Below, one piece after another: positions 16,740-26,517 of a stretch of DNA of 64,000 nucleotides (the stretch's first letter is position 1; each line of letters opens with the position of its first letter). The notes below the pieces were generated by a model, which was given only the letters and a program-made list of their open reading frames with translations, was not told the DNA's origin and ran no database searches. Source of the DNA: Arthrobacter sp. ISL-65 (GTDB lineage Bacteria > Actinomycetota > Actinomycetes > Actinomycetales > Micrococcaceae); NCBI RefSeq assembly GCF_018613795.1, contig NZ_JAGGPN010000019.1:1-64000 (forward strand), given 5' to 3'. The translations under genes and the position numbers were made by a program.

Positions 16740-18122
16740 TCAGTACTTGGTGTCGTCGAACTCGTCGGCGGCGACTGCTTCTTCACCGACAGCAGCGTGG
16801 GTGCCCGGCTTCACGTGCCCTTCGGGGCGTTTGCGGGCGTACAGGAAGGTGGCGACGGCGGTGACGGCGAGGCAGGCGGCCAGGAACATCAGGCCGGAAC
16901 GGTTGTCGCCGGTGGCGTCATTGAGCAGGCCCACGATGTACGGAGCCACGAAGCCGCCCAGGTTACCGAGCGAATTGACCATGGCGAGGCCGGCCGCTGC
17001 CGCCGCTCCCACCAGGGCGGTGGACGGCATGGCCAGGAACGGGGCGATGGCGGAGTAGATGCCCATGGCCGCGAGGGTCAGGGCGATCAGGGCCAGGATG
17101 GCGTTGACCTGCACCAGGCTGCCGGCAGCCACCAAGCCGACGGCGGCCATCACCATGCTGATGCTGGCGTGCAGCACGCGGTTGCCGGTGCGGTCGGACC
17201 GCCGGCCCCAGAAGTAAACGAACACGGCCGCAATCGTGTAGGGGATGGCGACGATAAAGCCCACCTCGGTAGTGCTGAACTTGCCGAGGGCGGCGACGAT
17301 GGTGGGCATCCACAGGCCAAGGCCGTAGATTCCGCAGACCAGGCCGAAGTACAGCGCCGAGTAGGCAATGGTGCGCGAATCCTTCAGGCCCGCCAGGAAG
17401 TGGTGTGGCTGGCCCTTTTGCTTGTGCGCGAGTTCCTCATCCATGGTCCGGGTGAGCCACTCCCGCTCATCGGCAGCGAGCCAGTGCGCGTGGCTTGGCC
17501 GGTCCGTTATGAGGACGGGGGTGAGCAGGCCGAGCAGGATGGCCGGGATGCCTTCGATGATGTACAGCCACTGCCACCCATGCAGGCCGGCGATGCCTTC
17601 CATCTGGAGCAGGAGGCCGGACACCGGGGCGCCGAGGGCGTTGGAGACGGGCTGGGCCAGGATGAAGATGCCCAGCACCAGGACACGCTGGCGAGCCGGG
17701 AACCACAGAGTGAGGTAGAAGAGGATTGCCGGGAAGAAGCCGGCCTCGGCCGCGCCCAGCAGGAAGCGGATGATGTAGAAGGTGGTTTCCCCGTTCACGA
17801 GTGCCATCGCCGTGGCGAAGATGCCCCAGGAGATCAGGATGCGCGCGATCCATTTGCGGGCACCAAACTTGTACATGCCGGCGTTGCTGGGGATCTCCAG
17901 CAACGCGTAACCAATGAAGAACATGCCCGCCCCGAGGCCGTACGCTGCCGCGCTGAGACCTATATCCTCACTCATGGTCAGCTTGGCGAAGCCCACGTTG
18001 TTCCGGTCCAGGTACGCAACGAAGTAAAGCAGCACAATGAGCGGCATGATGCGGCCGCGCACTTTTCGAAGGGTCCGTTGGCCCAGTTCGTCCAGACGGT
18101 TGGCCGGATTCATAGCGGTCAT
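16740..18122 (-). CDS. MFS transporter, anion:cation symporter (tartrate/sugar-acid) type
   Basis: Twelve-helix carrier of 460 aa from the ATG at 18122, chosen because GAGGTG sits 5 bp upstream and helix 1 follows directly; an extension to 18194 adds unlikely sequence. Family markers of the ACS branch are YFVAYLDRNNVGFA in helix 1, GAGMFFIGYALLEIPSN in helix 2 and the RFLLGAAEAGFFPA motif in helix 4. ACS carriers import organic or sugar acids with H+ or Na+. The gene leads a two-gene operon with an SDR and flanks the kinase-PdxA gene, so it may supply the same four-carbon or related acid. Confidence 0.88.
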   Translation of the reverse strand: MTAMNPANRLDELGQRTLRKVRGRIMPLIVLLYFVAYLDRNNVGFAKLTMSEDIGLSAAAYGLGAGMFFIGYALLEIPSNAGMYKFGARKWIARILISWGIFATAMALVNGETTFYIIRFLLGAAEAGFFPAILFYLTLWFPARQRVLVLGIFILAQPVSNALGAPVSGLLLQMEGIAGLHGWQWLYIIEGIPAILLGLLTPVLITDRPSHAHWLAADEREWLTRTMDEELAHKQKGQPHHFLAGLKDSRTIAYSALYFGLVCGIYGLGLWMPTIVAALGKFSTTEVGFIVAIPYTIAAVFVYFWGRRSDRTGNRVLHASISMVMAAVGLVAAGSLVQVNAILALIALTLAAMGIYSAIAPFLAMPSTALVGAAAAAGLAMVNSLGNLGGFVAPYIVGLLNDATGDNRSGLMFLAACLAVTAVATFLYARKRPEGHVKPGTHAAVGEEAVAADEFDDTKY

Positions 18123-18252
18123 GGTGCACCTCGCAGGAAGAGACGGGTCCGCCGGTTCCTCGACGGAACAATTAAGGTTTACCACTCCGTCCACGGATAG
18201 TCATTATGCTTACTAATTTCTTGAGCGAGCGCACCCCCTCTAATGACCGCTG

Positions 18253-19275
18253 CTAACTCCTGCTGCTCAGCCACTCCAGCAGCCGGTCCAGCGGCCACGT
18301 GGTGATGATGCGTTCAACCGGAATCCCGTTGTGTTCGGCCCGCTCGGCGCCGTACTGCAGGAAGTCGAGCTGCCCTGGTGCGTGGGCGTCGCTGTCGATG
18401 CTGAACAGGCAGCCGGCCTTGAGTGCCAGCTGCATCAGCCTGTCCGGCGGGTCCTGCCGTTCCGGCCGGGAGTTGATTTCGACGGCGACATTGGCTTCCG
18501 CGCAGGCCGCAAAGACCCGCTCGGCATCGAATTCGGACTCGGGCCGCGTCCCGCGGGACCCCTGCAGCAGGCGGCCGGTGCAGTGGCCCAGCACGTTGGT
18601 GTGCGGATCGCGGATGCCACCGAGCATCCGCTCCGTCATGGTGCGCCGGTCCGAGCGGAGCTTGGAGTGCACGCTGGCCACCACCACGTCCAGCCGGTCC
18701 AGCATCTCCGGCGTCTGGTCCAGCTCGCCGTTTTCCAGGATGTCCACCTCGATGCCGGACAGCAGCCGGAAGCCGCCGTCGGCGTCGCCGTTCAGCCCGG
18801 CCACCACGTCCAGCTGCTCGCTGAGCCGCTCGGCAGTCAGCCCGTTCGCGATCTTGAGGTTCGGCGAGTGGTCTGTCAGGGCCAGGTATTCCCGGCCCAG
18901 GTGCCGGGCGGCGGCGGCCATCAGCTCCGGCGGAGAACCGCCATCGGACCAGTCACTGTGGCTGTGCAGGTCGCCGCGGAGCTGCGCGCGGAGCCCATCT
19001 CCCCCGGCCGCGAGTGGCTTGGCGCCGCCCTGCCGCAGCTTTTCCAGATAGTCGGGCACATCGCCGTCCACAGCCTGGCGAATGACGTTGAAGGTGGTGT
19101 CCCCGATCCCCTTCGTCCGCTTCAGCCTGCCGTCGCGGGCCCTCTCCGCCACCTCGTCCGGCGTCAGGGCGCTGATGACGCCGGCCGCCTTCCGGAAGGC
19201 CTGGACCTTGAACGTCGGCGCGGCGGAGCGCTCGAGCCAGAAGGCGATCTCGTTGAGGGCGTCAGCGGCGTCCAT
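18253..19275 (-). CDS. PHP-domain phosphoesterase with N-terminal HhH domain (PolX-like, no polymerase)
   Basis: Protein of 340 aa. Residues about 1-75 form a helix-hairpin-helix DNA-binding segment (TKGIGDTTFNVIR). Residues about 100-335 form a PHP phosphoesterase domain with metal ligands in GDLHSHSDWSDG, LTDHS, SGIEVDI, VASVHSK, and the final IDSDAHAPGQL. This is the layout of bacterial PolX without its polymerase core, which suggests a DNA-end or nucleotide phosphoesterase; the exact substrate is unknown. It follows the VOC-family gene by 6 bp, so the two are co-transcribed. Confidence 0.85.
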   Translation of the reverse strand: MDAADALNEIAFWLERSAAPTFKVQAFRKAAGVISALTPDEVAERARDGRLKRTKGIGDTTFNVIRQAVDGDVPDYLEKLRQGGAKPLAAGGDGLRAQLRGDLHSHSDWSDGGSPPELMAAAARHLGREYLALTDHSPNLKIANGLTAERLSEQLDVVAGLNGDADGGFRLLSGIEVDILENGELDQTPEMLDRLDVVVASVHSKLRSDRRTMTERMLGGIRDPHTNVLGHCTGRLLQGSRGTRPESEFDAERVFAACAEANVAVEINSRPERQDPPDRLMQLALKAGCLFSIDSDAHAPGQLDFLQYGAERAEHNGIPVERIITTWPLDRLLEWLSSRS

Positions 19276-19281
19276 TCAGTA

Positions 19282-19659
19282 CTAGTCCTGGTGCAGCTGG
19301 ATGTAATTGCCGCAGCCGTCGTCGAACACCGCGGAGATCCCGGAAGGGTCCTCGGCAGGCTCGCCCCGGAACTGGACGCCGGCGGCGGACAGTCGCTCGT
19401 ACTCGGCTTGGACGTCCGGTGAGCCAAAGACGATGGCGGGGATCCCGGCGTCGTACAGTCCATTGCGGTAGGCCGAGGCAATGGGGTTGTCGCTGGGCTC
19501 CAGCAGCAGGCCGGCACCGGAGGCCGCTCCTGGGTCCTTGACGATGAAGAGGTTGTGCTCGGGCATGGCCATGAGCGTGTCGAAGCCGAGGGTCTCCGTG
19601 TAAAAGGAGTGCGCCGCGGCAGGGTCCTGGACGTGGATGCTGCACATTTTGAGTCGCAT
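19282..19659 (-). CDS. VOC-family protein (glyoxalase/bleomycin-resistance fold)
   Basis: Protein of 125 aa with two betaalphabetabetabeta modules typical of the vicinal oxygen chelate fold: SIHVQDPAAAHSFYTETLGFDT at the N-terminus and AVFDDGCGNYIQLHQD at the C-terminus, where the Gln/Glu-type metal position reads Q. Such proteins include ring-cleaving enzymes, isomerases and resistance proteins; the substrate is unknown. No Shine-Dalgarno sequence precedes the ATG at 19659, but TAGCGT lies 7 nt upstream, so the mRNA may be leaderless. Confidence 0.82.
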   Translation of the reverse strand: MRLKMCSIHVQDPAAAHSFYTETLGFDTLMAMPEHNLFIVKDPGAASGAGLLLEPSDNPIASAYRNGLYDAGIPAIVFGSPDVQAEYERLSAAGVQFRGEPAEDPSGISAVFDDGCGNYIQLHQD

Positions 19660-19779
19660 GGCGCCTACGCTACGCCGCAGGGCCGCCGCTGCAAACCAGC
19701 CGTTGACCAGCGCCGCGATAGGGGCTGCAATTTAAGTGCGGCCCGAATCGCCGGGCAGCGCCCGTCCTTGGGAGGTGCA

Positions 19780-20424
19780 GTGGTGCCCGCAGTTTCCGAA
19801 GCCGCCCCGTTGGGGCTGCTGCAACTGGTCCTCTGGAGCGCACTACTGGCGGCCGCCGTCGCCTGCACGGTTATCGTCGTGCGCCACCACTCAAAGACGT
19901 CCGACGGCGACAGTTCAGACCTGCTGTTCTGGGACCTTTTCGGCGGAGCGGTGGTGATCACACCGGCCCTGCTCATTCCCGCGGTGGCCTCCCCGCTGGC
20001 CGGCCTGGCGCTGGCCGCCGTGGCGGGGGTGAGCGGCATGGCCGCCTACCGCAGCAGCCCTGCGGTGCTCACCTGGTACGAAACCCGGCGGCGCCGGCGG
20101 GTGGACGGTCCGTTGTGCCAGGCGGCCGCCGTCGTGCATGAAGAGATCCTGGGACGCTGGGCGCGCTACGAACTCGACCCCGCACTCGCCATCAGCTATC
20201 CGGACCTTGCGGACGTCGGTCGGCCTGAGACCGCTGCATTTGTGAAGGCCCTGCGGGAGGCGGAGAAGCTGAAAACTGCCTGGGATTCCGGCTATCCGCA
20301 TGCCGTGGATCGCCTCGGCCATGCGCTGGACCGCGCCGAAACCGCCGCGGGAGTCCCGGCGAGCCTGCGGCCAGCCCCGATCTCACAGCCTGCATGGTTC
20401 ACAGGCACAGCAAAGCGGCGGTGA
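19780..20424 (+). CDS. Membrane protein of unknown function
   Basis: Protein of 214 aa from the GTG at 19780, which has GGGAGG 5 bp upstream; longer in-frame readings would overlap the VOC gene and add low-complexity sequence. Two or three hydrophobic segments lie at about 10-33 and 53-88, followed by a basic loop (ETRRRRRV) and a soluble C-terminal domain of about 110 residues rich in Ala, Glu and Arg, with helices. No enzymatic motif was recognised. It lies between a divergent VOC gene and the SRPBCC gene. Confidence 0.7.
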   Translation: MVPAVSEAAPLGLLQLVLWSALLAAAVACTVIVVRHHSKTSDGDSSDLLFWDLFGGAVVITPALLIPAVASPLAGLALAAVAGVSGMAAYRSSPAVLTWYETRRRRRVDGPLCQAAAVVHEEILGRWARYELDPALAISYPDLADVGRPETAAFVKALREAEKLKTAWDSGYPHAVDRLGHALDRAETAAGVPASLRPAPISQPAWFTGTAKRR

Positions 20425-20530
20425 AGCCGCGTCACACAGCCGAATCGGACTATTTTCCCAGGCCGCCTGCGCCGCTGCATCCCTCGGGTTGCAACGGGCC
20501 GTCCGGAGGAGCCAGCCGTAGGATGGGGCC

Positions 20531-20998
20531 ATGTCAACGTACTCAGTCGCGCGCAGCACTGTCATCCCCGCCCCGGCCAAGGACGTGTTTCCGCTGGTCA
20601 ACAGCTTTCGCGAGTGGCCCAAGTGGTCGCCCTGGGAGTCCGTGGACCCGGACATGAAGAGGACCTACTCCGGCGCGGAATCCGGCGTCGGCGCCAAGTA
20701 TGCCTGGAGCGGCAACCGCAAGGCAGGTGCCGGCACCATGGAGATCGTCGAATCGAAGGATGCTGACGTCGTTCGGATCCGGCTCGAGTTCACTAAGCCT
20801 TTCGCCGCAGTCAACCCCACGGCCTTTACTTTCGTTCCGGAGGGTGGAGGCACCCGCGTCACCTGGACCATGGTCGGCGAGCACAAAGGCATCGGCAAGG
20901 TTTTTGCGCTGTTCATGAATATGGACAAGATGGTGGGCGGCGACTTCGAGAAAGGCCTGGCATCGCTGGCTTCCGTCGTCGGGAACAGGCAGGCTTAG
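20531..20998 (+). CDS. SRPBCC-family protein (START/polyketide cyclase fold)
   Basis: Protein of 155 aa with the helix-grip fold: starts STYSVARSTVIPAPAKDVFPLVN, the usual first strand and helix, then WPKWSPWES, the ligand-cavity strands, and the long C-terminal helix. Typical roles are binding or transforming small hydrophobic molecules; nothing more specific is visible. No ribosome site precedes the ATG at 20531; TAGGAT lies 6 nt upstream, so it may be leaderless. Confidence 0.84.
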   Translation: MSTYSVARSTVIPAPAKDVFPLVNSFREWPKWSPWESVDPDMKRTYSGAESGVGAKYAWSGNRKAGAGTMEIVESKDADVVRIRLEFTKPFAAVNPTAFTFVPEGGGTRVTWTMVGEHKGIGKVFALFMNMDKMVGGDFEKGLASLASVVGNRQA

Positions 20999-21106
20999 TC
21001 TGCGGTTCCCCGGTCACGGGTTCTTGCCCGGCACTTGTTCGAAGGGCCTTTTTCCGGAAAGGTAGTAAGCACCCTTAGCAGTGCCGGAAATCGCAAAGGA
21101 GACACC

Positions 21107-21313
21107 ATGCAGATCGACAAGTCCCAGATCCTCGAATTCCTGAGGTCCCGAGGCGACAACGACAAGGCCGCACAGGCCGAAAATGAGCTGCCGGACCAGG
21201 TGGACACCGACCAGCACGCCGGGTTGCTCTCCAAGTTCGGCATCAATCCTGCGGACCTGCTGGGCAAGCTTCCCGGCGGGTTGGGCGACAAGCTTGGGGG
21301 CCTCGGGCTGTAG
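21107..21313 (+). CDS. Small hypothetical protein (68 aa), Leu/Gly-rich C-terminus
   Basis: The ATG at 21107 is preceded by AAAGGAG at a 4-base spacing, a strong ribosome site. The product begins with an amphipathic acidic/basic helix (QIDKSQILEFLRSRGDNDKAAQAENELPD) and ends in a glycine/leucine repeat (LLGKLPGGLGDKLGGLGL). A hairpin terminator follows at 21342-21381, so it is a free-standing gene. No known domain was recognised. The Gly/Leu tail could be membrane-active or a structural element. Confidence 0.7.
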   Translation: MQIDKSQILEFLRSRGDNDKAAQAENELPDQVDTDQHAGLLSKFGINPADLLGKLPGGLGDKLGGLGL

Positions 21314-21341
21314 CTGGGCGGCATCTGTCCTGACCGCAAAA

Positions 21342-21381
21342 GAGAAGACGGGTTCCCGCTTAGGCGAGGCCCGTCTTTTCT
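21342..21381 (+). terminator. Terminator after the 68-aa gene
   Basis: AGAAGACGGG and CCCGTCTTTTC form an imperfect stem with a loop of about 17 nt (21343-21352 against 21370-21380); the second arm ends in a T-run (TCTTTTC). It lies 29 bp behind the stop. Confidence 0.6.
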
Positions 21382-21504
21382 GGCAGGCCCGATAACGCAC
21401 GCTGGTCAGGCGACCGGCCGCAAGAAATATAGTCTTAGACAGCGTGCCGAACAGTCGGTTTCCGCCCGGCGTCGGAACGGCGAAAACAGATTGAGGATAG
21501 CGGC

Positions 21505-22428
21505 TTGGACGGAGTCTTAAAGGGATTCTTTGTGGTGGGCATGGTCCTGTTCGTCGGCTACATTTTGGCCAGGACAAACGCCCTTGGGCCGCACGGGACG
21601 AAGGTGCTGTCCACCCTGACCTTCATGGTGGGGCTGCCAAGCCTGATGTTCTCCACGATCGCTTCCCGGCACATCTCCGAAGTGCTCAGCCAGACAGGCC
21701 TCATCTCCGTCGTTACGGCACTTTGCTGCATGGCGCTGTTCGCGCTCAGCGGGGCGATCGCGAGGTGGGGCGTCCGGCGCACCACAGTCGGCGCGCTGGC
21801 GACCGGAATCGTCAATTCCACAAACCTCGGCGTTCCGCTGTCCCTGTACATTCTTGGCAGTGCCACGTTCGTCACCCCGATCATGCTGTTTCAGTTGGCA
21901 CTCGTGACCCCGGTAGCACTGACCATCCTGGACCTGACCGATCCTGAGGGGAAAAGGACATCCGTTTGGAGCATCCTGTCCACTCCCCTGCGCAACCCTG
22001 TCACGGTGGCAGCCATCCTCGGCGTCATCGTCAGCGCGGCCGGGATTGAACTTCCTGCCCTGGTGCTGGATCCTCTGAAGCTGGTGGCCCAGCTGACGGT
22101 TCCGCTGATGCTGATCATCTTCGGCATGTCGCTCCACGGCCTCTCACCGCGCCAAGGCACAGTTGACCGCGTCCCCACCCTGTTCGCCGTCATTCTCAAG
22201 TCGGCCGTCCAGCCGGCCCTCGCCTGGCTGCTGGCCGTTTTTGTGGTCCACCTCGATACCTTCAGCACCTTCGTTGTCACGTCCTGCGCGATCCTTCCCA
22301 CCGGCCAAAACGTGGTCCTATATGCCGTCCGGTACGGCGTGGGCCAGAATCTCGCGCAATCCACCGCGGTGATTACATCGGCCTTGGCAGTCCCACTGCT
22401 GCTGGGGGCTGCCTGGCTGTTTGGTTGA
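21505..22428 (+). CDS. AEC-family transporter (auxin efflux carrier fold)
   Basis: Membrane carrier of 307 aa with about ten helices, the usual length. The TTG at 21505 is preceded by GAGGAT; a downstream start would remove helix 1. Signature features are ARTNALGPHGTKVLSTLTF in helix 2, STNLGVPLSLYILGS and the C-terminal CAILPTGQNVVLYA. Members export or import organic anions such as malonate or malate. A second homologous AEC gene lies at 56441-57361 in this window. The downstream P450 gene is close behind it, so the pair may be co-transcribed. Confidence 0.85.
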   Translation: MDGVLKGFFVVGMVLFVGYILARTNALGPHGTKVLSTLTFMVGLPSLMFSTIASRHISEVLSQTGLISVVTALCCMALFALSGAIARWGVRRTTVGALATGIVNSTNLGVPLSLYILGSATFVTPIMLFQLALVTPVALTILDLTDPEGKRTSVWSILSTPLRNPVTVAAILGVIVSAAGIELPALVLDPLKLVAQLTVPLMLIIFGMSLHGLSPRQGTVDRVPTLFAVILKSAVQPALAWLLAVFVVHLDTFSTFVVTSCAILPTGQNVVLYAVRYGVGQNLAQSTAVITSALAVPLLLGAAWLFG

Positions 22429-22478
22429 GCCCTGTCCGCACTACTGACGGCGGACGCCTTCCCGGAATAAACTCGGCC

Positions 22479-23645
22479 ATGGACTTCATGAACAGTGATG
22501 GGCCTTCGCTGGATCCCTTCCCGCAGTACGAACGGATGCGGGAATCCGCTCCCGTCTTCCACGACGAGCAATCCGGAAGCTGGCATGTCTACAGGTACGA
22601 CGACGTCCAGAGGGTTCTGTCAGAACACGGGACGTTCTCGTCAAGGATGGGAGGCGACGATCCGTCTGAGACGGGCCAGCTGTTCGCGGCGAGCCTGATC
22701 AGCGCTGATCCGCCGCGGCACCGGCAGTTGCGCTCCCTGGTGACCCAGGCGTTCACCCCGAAGGCAGTGGACGCCCTAGCGCCGCGCATCTCGACCCTGA
22801 CGAAGGAGCTGCTGGACGGGATTGCTTCCCAGGGTTCGGCAGACCTCATCGGCGAGTTGGCCTACCCGCTGCCGGTCATCGTGATCGCGGAGCTGATGGG
22901 AGTCCCTGCGGAGGACCGCGACCGGTTCAAGCACTGGTCCGATGTGATCGTCAGCCAGACGCAGACCGGAGCGCAGACTGCCGACCACAGCTCCACCAAC
23001 CGGGAAATGACCGAGTACTTCCTGGCCCTCATCGAACGCCGCAGACGCCAGCCCGGAAGTGATCTGATCAGCAACCTGCTCGTGGCCGAGATCGACGGGC
23101 AGAAGCTGAGCGTGGCCGAGCTGCTGGGCTTCTGCAGTTTGCTTCTCGTCGCCGGAAACGAAACAACCACCAACCTCATTGGCAACGCGGTCCTTTGTTT
23201 CACCGAAGTGCCGGGAACATTGGAACGGCTCCGCGCCGAGCCATCCCTGCTCCCCCAGGCCATAGAAGAAGTGCTGCGCTACCGCTCTCCAGTCCAGTCG
23301 ATGTACCGGGTGACAGCTGCTGACACCACGTTGGGCGACGTCCAGGTCCCGGCCGGCGCCCCGCTGGTGGCGTGGATCGGATCGGCCAACCGCGATGAGC
23401 GGCAGTTCCGTGATCCTGGCCAGTTCGACATTGACCGGGGACCGAGCCGGCATCTCGCCTTCGGCCACGGCATTCACTTCTGCCTCGGTGCCCCGCTTGC
23501 CAGGCTTGAGGCCAGGATTGCGCTGCGGGCCGTTCTGGACCGGCTTCCCGGACTTGTCCTCACTCCGGGATCGCACCTCGAACGGATGGACAGCACGATC
23601 GTTTACGGAGCTAAGGAGCTGCCCGTCAGCTGGACAACCCCTTGA
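22479..23645 (+). CDS. Cytochrome P450
   Basis: P450 of 388 aa from the ATG at 22479; a TTG at 22425 overlapping the AEC stop would add 18 residues. Motifs: I-helix LLVAGNETTTNLI, ExxR in EEVLRYRSP, and the haem-binding FGHGIHFCLG with the thiolate Cys. It is of the soluble CYP107/CYP105-like type. It lacks adjacent ferredoxin or reductase genes, so electrons come from elsewhere. TAAACT lies 5 nt before the ATG and no ribosome site is present, so the mRNA may be leaderless if not read through from the AEC gene. Confidence 0.9.
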   Translation: MDFMNSDGPSLDPFPQYERMRESAPVFHDEQSGSWHVYRYDDVQRVLSEHGTFSSRMGGDDPSETGQLFAASLISADPPRHRQLRSLVTQAFTPKAVDALAPRISTLTKELLDGIASQGSADLIGELAYPLPVIVIAELMGVPAEDRDRFKHWSDVIVSQTQTGAQTADHSSTNREMTEYFLALIERRRRQPGSDLISNLLVAEIDGQKLSVAELLGFCSLLLVAGNETTTNLIGNAVLCFTEVPGTLERLRAEPSLLPQAIEEVLRYRSPVQSMYRVTAADTTLGDVQVPAGAPLVAWIGSANRDERQFRDPGQFDIDRGPSRHLAFGHGIHFCLGAPLARLEARIALRAVLDRLPGLVLTPGSHLERMDSTIVYGAKELPVSWTTP

Positions 23646-23758
23646 CCCGGCCGGGATTGGAACGGATGCTGGTTTCTTCGTCTCCGGCGGCTTCGACTAC
23701 GACTACTCCTGCATCTGACGCACGAGGTTAAGCGGGGCCGGGAAACACCAACGGGGAA

Positions 23759-24985
23759 TCAGCCGCCGATTGATGCTCGCTCCGTCTGCCTCTGCTGCTC
23801 GAGGTAGCCAAACAGCTGCCGCAGGCCGAAGGTCCACTCCGGGAGTTCCTCCGCCGCGCCCACACGGTTGATGAGGGCGCCGAGGTGGCGGCTTCGGATG
23901 GTCACAACATCCCCGTGTTTGTGCGTGAACCCCTGCCCTGGCTCGTCGCGGTCCTGGGTCGGCGCGAACAAGGTCCCGGTGAACAGGGCGAAGCCGTCCG
24001 GGTACTGGTGGTGCCTGCCGCGGGTGGCCGTCACGAGCTCCTCGAAGGGCCTGCTGATCCTGGCCAGCGTGTTCCGCCCCTCGAGCATGTAGCCGTCCGG
24101 GCCCTCGACGCGCAGCAGGATCTCCTCTTCGCGGAGCGTATCGAGCGTGAAGCCTCCGTCGAAGAGCCTGATCAGCGGCCCCAGGGCGCTGGATGCGTTG
24201 TTGTCCTTGGCCTTGCCAAGCAGCAGGGCGCTGCGGCCCTCGACGTCGCGCAGGTTGACGTCGTTGCCGAGTGTGGCTCCCACAACGTCGCCGCGGGAGG
24301 TGACGATCAGCACCAGCTCAGGTTCCGGGTTGTTCCAGGAGGAGAACGACGGAATCCCGATGCCGGCCCCCAGGCCAACCGAGGACAGCACCGGGGCCTT
24401 GGTGAACACCTCCGGGTCCGGCCCGATGCCCACCTCGAGGTACTGCGACCAGAGACCCTCGGCAATCAGGACCCGTTTGGCCTCGGCCGCCTCCGGGGAC
24501 CCGGGCCGGACCGCTGCGACGCTTCCGCCGAGTGCCTTCCCCACAAGCTCGCGCATCTCGGCCGCCCTGCCGGCGTCGCCGGCGCACCTTTCCTCGATCA
24601 CGCGTTCGATCATGCTGTCCACGAACGTCACGCCGCAGGCCTTGATGACCTGCAGGTCAACGGGGGCGAGCAGGTGCGGGTGGGCAGTGTCGCCCGCCAG
24701 CGAGGCGGCGACAACGTCGGCCGTCGCCCACCGCTGCTCCGCCAGCGCAGGATCAAGGAGGGCCGCACGGACTGCGGCGGCTGGATCAGGCAGTTCGAGC
24801 AGTTCGGAGACGGTGCCTGCGAGACGCGTCAGGTCGATGGCGGAGTCCCCACTCAGTGCCACAACGCGGGGACCGCCGGTGGCAGGATCCCAGATTCGGC
24901 CAATCAGCAGCGCCTGGCCGGCGTCATCAGGAAGGACAGAACTCACCGTAGGGACAGAACTCACTGACAATGGCGAAACGGTCAC
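23759..24985 (-). CDS. FAH-family 2-keto-3-deoxy-pentonate dehydratase (XylX-like)
   Basis: Protein of 408 aa, longer than typical FAH hydrolases and close in length to Caulobacter XylX (2-keto-3-deoxy-D-xylonate dehydratase). The FAH fold motifs are WNNPEPELVL, LGNDVNLRDVEGRSALLLGKA and the end HHQYPDGFALFTGTLFAP; FTHKHGDVVTI is also seen. From memory of that protein family, the match to XylX is extensive, so I infer dehydration of a 2-keto-3-deoxypentonate to 2,5-dioxovalerate. The GTG at 24985 overlaps the aldehyde dehydrogenase stop by 4 bp (GTGA). It is the last gene of a three-gene operon with the dehydrogenase and the dehydratase. Confidence 0.78.
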   Translation of the reverse strand: MTVSPLSVSSVPTVSSVLPDDAGQALLIGRIWDPATGGPRVVALSGDSAIDLTRLAGTVSELLELPDPAAAVRAALLDPALAEQRWATADVVAASLAGDTAHPHLLAPVDLQVIKACGVTFVDSMIERVIEERCAGDAGRAAEMRELVGKALGGSVAAVRPGSPEAAEAKRVLIAEGLWSQYLEVGIGPDPEVFTKAPVLSSVGLGAGIGIPSFSSWNNPEPELVLIVTSRGDVVGATLGNDVNLRDVEGRSALLLGKAKDNNASSALGPLIRLFDGGFTLDTLREEEILLRVEGPDGYMLEGRNTLARISRPFEELVTATRGRHHQYPDGFALFTGTLFAPTQDRDEPGQGFTHKHGDVVTIRSRHLGALINRVGAAEELPEWTFGLRQLFGYLEQQRQTERASIGG

Positions 24986-26517
24986 GGCTGGCCCCCGATC
25001 ATGGCATCAACACCGGCATCGGACGGCCGGCGCCAAACACCGTCCACACGCTGCGGCACGTTCCACGGGTTGTTGTCCCGCAGCGGCTCCGGCAGGCGGG
25101 CAGCGGGGAACGATTGGTAGGCCACCGGCCGCAGGAAGCGCCGGATGGCGGCGGTCCCCACCGAGGTGGTGGCCGACGTCGTGGCCGGATACGGGCCTCC
25201 GTGGTTCTGGGCGTAACTGACGGTGACTCCAGTGGGCCAGCCGTTCCACAGCACCCGGCCACTGATGTCGGTGAGCCGGGCAGCGAGCCCGGCAACGTCG
25301 TCGTCCTCTTCGGCCTGCAGGGTGGTGGTGAGCTGGCCCTCCAGCAGACCGGCAAGGTCCGCCAGCTCAGCGGCGTCCCCATATTCGACCACCAGGCTGG
25401 CCGGGCCGAACATTTCCTGCCGCAGGATGCCGGGGTCGTTGCGCACCGCGTCGGCCGTGCTGCGCAGGACGGTGGGTGCCGGCGCTGCCGAGAAGTCACC
25501 CTCGAGAAGCACGTCCACTCCGGGACTGGCGTTGAGCCGCCGGACCGCTTCACTGTAACCGCCGTGCAGCCGTTCGCTCAGCAGCTGCGCCGGCCCGAAA
25601 TCCGCAAGCGCGCCGGCGAGGACATGGCCGAGCTCCCCGGCCTCTGCGGCAGACCCGGCGGCGGGAACGAACAGCAGCCCCGGCTTGGTGCAGAACTGGC
25701 CCATCCCCAGCGTGAAGGAGCCCGCATAGCCCGTGAGGATCTCCTCGCGGCGGGCAGCCCAGGCGTTGGGCATGACGAAAACGGCGTTGATACCGCCCAG
25801 CTCTCCAAAGAACGGGATGGGCTCCGGCCGCGCGGCGGCGCGGTCCAGCAGCGCCCGGCCACCCGCCGTCGAGCCCGTGAAGCCGATGGCCTTCACCAGC
25901 GGATGGTCCACCAGTGCCTCGGCGGCACGCCGTCCGGAAACCAGGGAGAACAGGCCCGACGGCGCCCCGGCAGCTTCCAGCGCGGAGGTCACCGTTTCGG
26001 CGGTCCGGACCGCAAGCTCGCGGTGTCCGTCATGCGCCTTGTGCACGACCGCGCAGCCAGCAGCGAGCGCCGAGGCACTGTCCCCGCCCATGACGCTGAA
26101 TGCGAAGGGGAAGTTGGACGCGCCGAAGACGCCCACGACGCCGAGCGGAACGTTGTACCGGCGCAGGTCCGGGCGGGGACCCATGCCCCAGTGCGGGTCG
26201 GCGTGGTCGATCGTGGCGTCGAAGTGCTCGCCCTGGAGGATCTCGGCAGCGAAGAGCCGGAGCTGGAAGACCGTGCGCTTGAGCTCGCCCTCCAGCCGGG
26301 GAACGCCGAGATGCGTTTCCCGGACCGCGATCCCCACCAGCGTTTCAGCATCCTGCTCCAGGCCGGCGGCCACGGCCCCCAGCCAGGCGGCACGGGTGGC
26401 CGGGCCTGCGGTCCGGCCCTTCTCGAAGGCGGACTGCGCCGCTTCAACGGCCGTATCCAGCTCCTCGACGTCGGTGGTCCGGTCAGCGGTGTCGGCCGCA
26501 GCGCTGGCGCCGATCAT
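24982..26517 (-). CDS. 2,5-dioxovalerate (2-oxoglutarate semialdehyde) dehydrogenase
   Basis: Aldehyde dehydrogenase of 511 aa. The catalytic Cys lies in GQFCTKPG and the general-base Glu in FFGELGG; the nucleotide-binding sequence GASNFPFAF and KAHDGHRE (for the usual KP/KAN) follow the KGSADH branch used in sugar-acid pathways, and [10 protein letters not shown] is typical of that branch. It would oxidise 2,5-dioxovalerate to 2-oxoglutarate with NAD(P). Starts and stops overlap both neighbours by 4 bp. A second paralogue lies at 53421-55046 in the glucarate operon. Confidence 0.85.
   Translation of the reverse strand: MIGASAAADTADRTTDVEELDTAVEAAQSAFEKGRTAGPATRAAWLGAVAAGLEQDAETLVGIAVRETHLGVPRLEGELKRTVFQLRLFAAEILQGEHFDATIDHADPHWGMGPRPDLRRYNVPLGVVGVFGASNFPFAFSVMGGDSASALAAGCAVVHKAHDGHRELAVRTAETVTSALEAAGAPSGLFSLVSGRRAAEALVDHPLVKAIGFTGSTAGGRALLDRAAARPEPIPFFGELGGINAVFVMPNAWAARREEILTGYAGSFTLGMGQFCTKPGLLFVPAAGSAAEAGELGHVLAGALADFGPAQLLSERLHGGYSEAVRRLNASPGVDVLLEGDFSAAPAPTVLRSTADAVRNDPGILRQEMFGPASLVVEYGDAAELADLAGLLEGQLTTTLQAEEDDDVAGLAARLTDISGRVLWNGWPTGVTVSYAQNHGGPYPATTSATTSVGTAAIRRFLRPVAYQSFPAARLPEPLRDNNPWNVPQRVDGVWRRPSDAGVDAMIGGQP

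Noticed and set aside
23646..23758. Terminator between the P450 and FAH genes
   Set aside because: Only a short CCGG-rich palindrome; no convincing stem with T-run.
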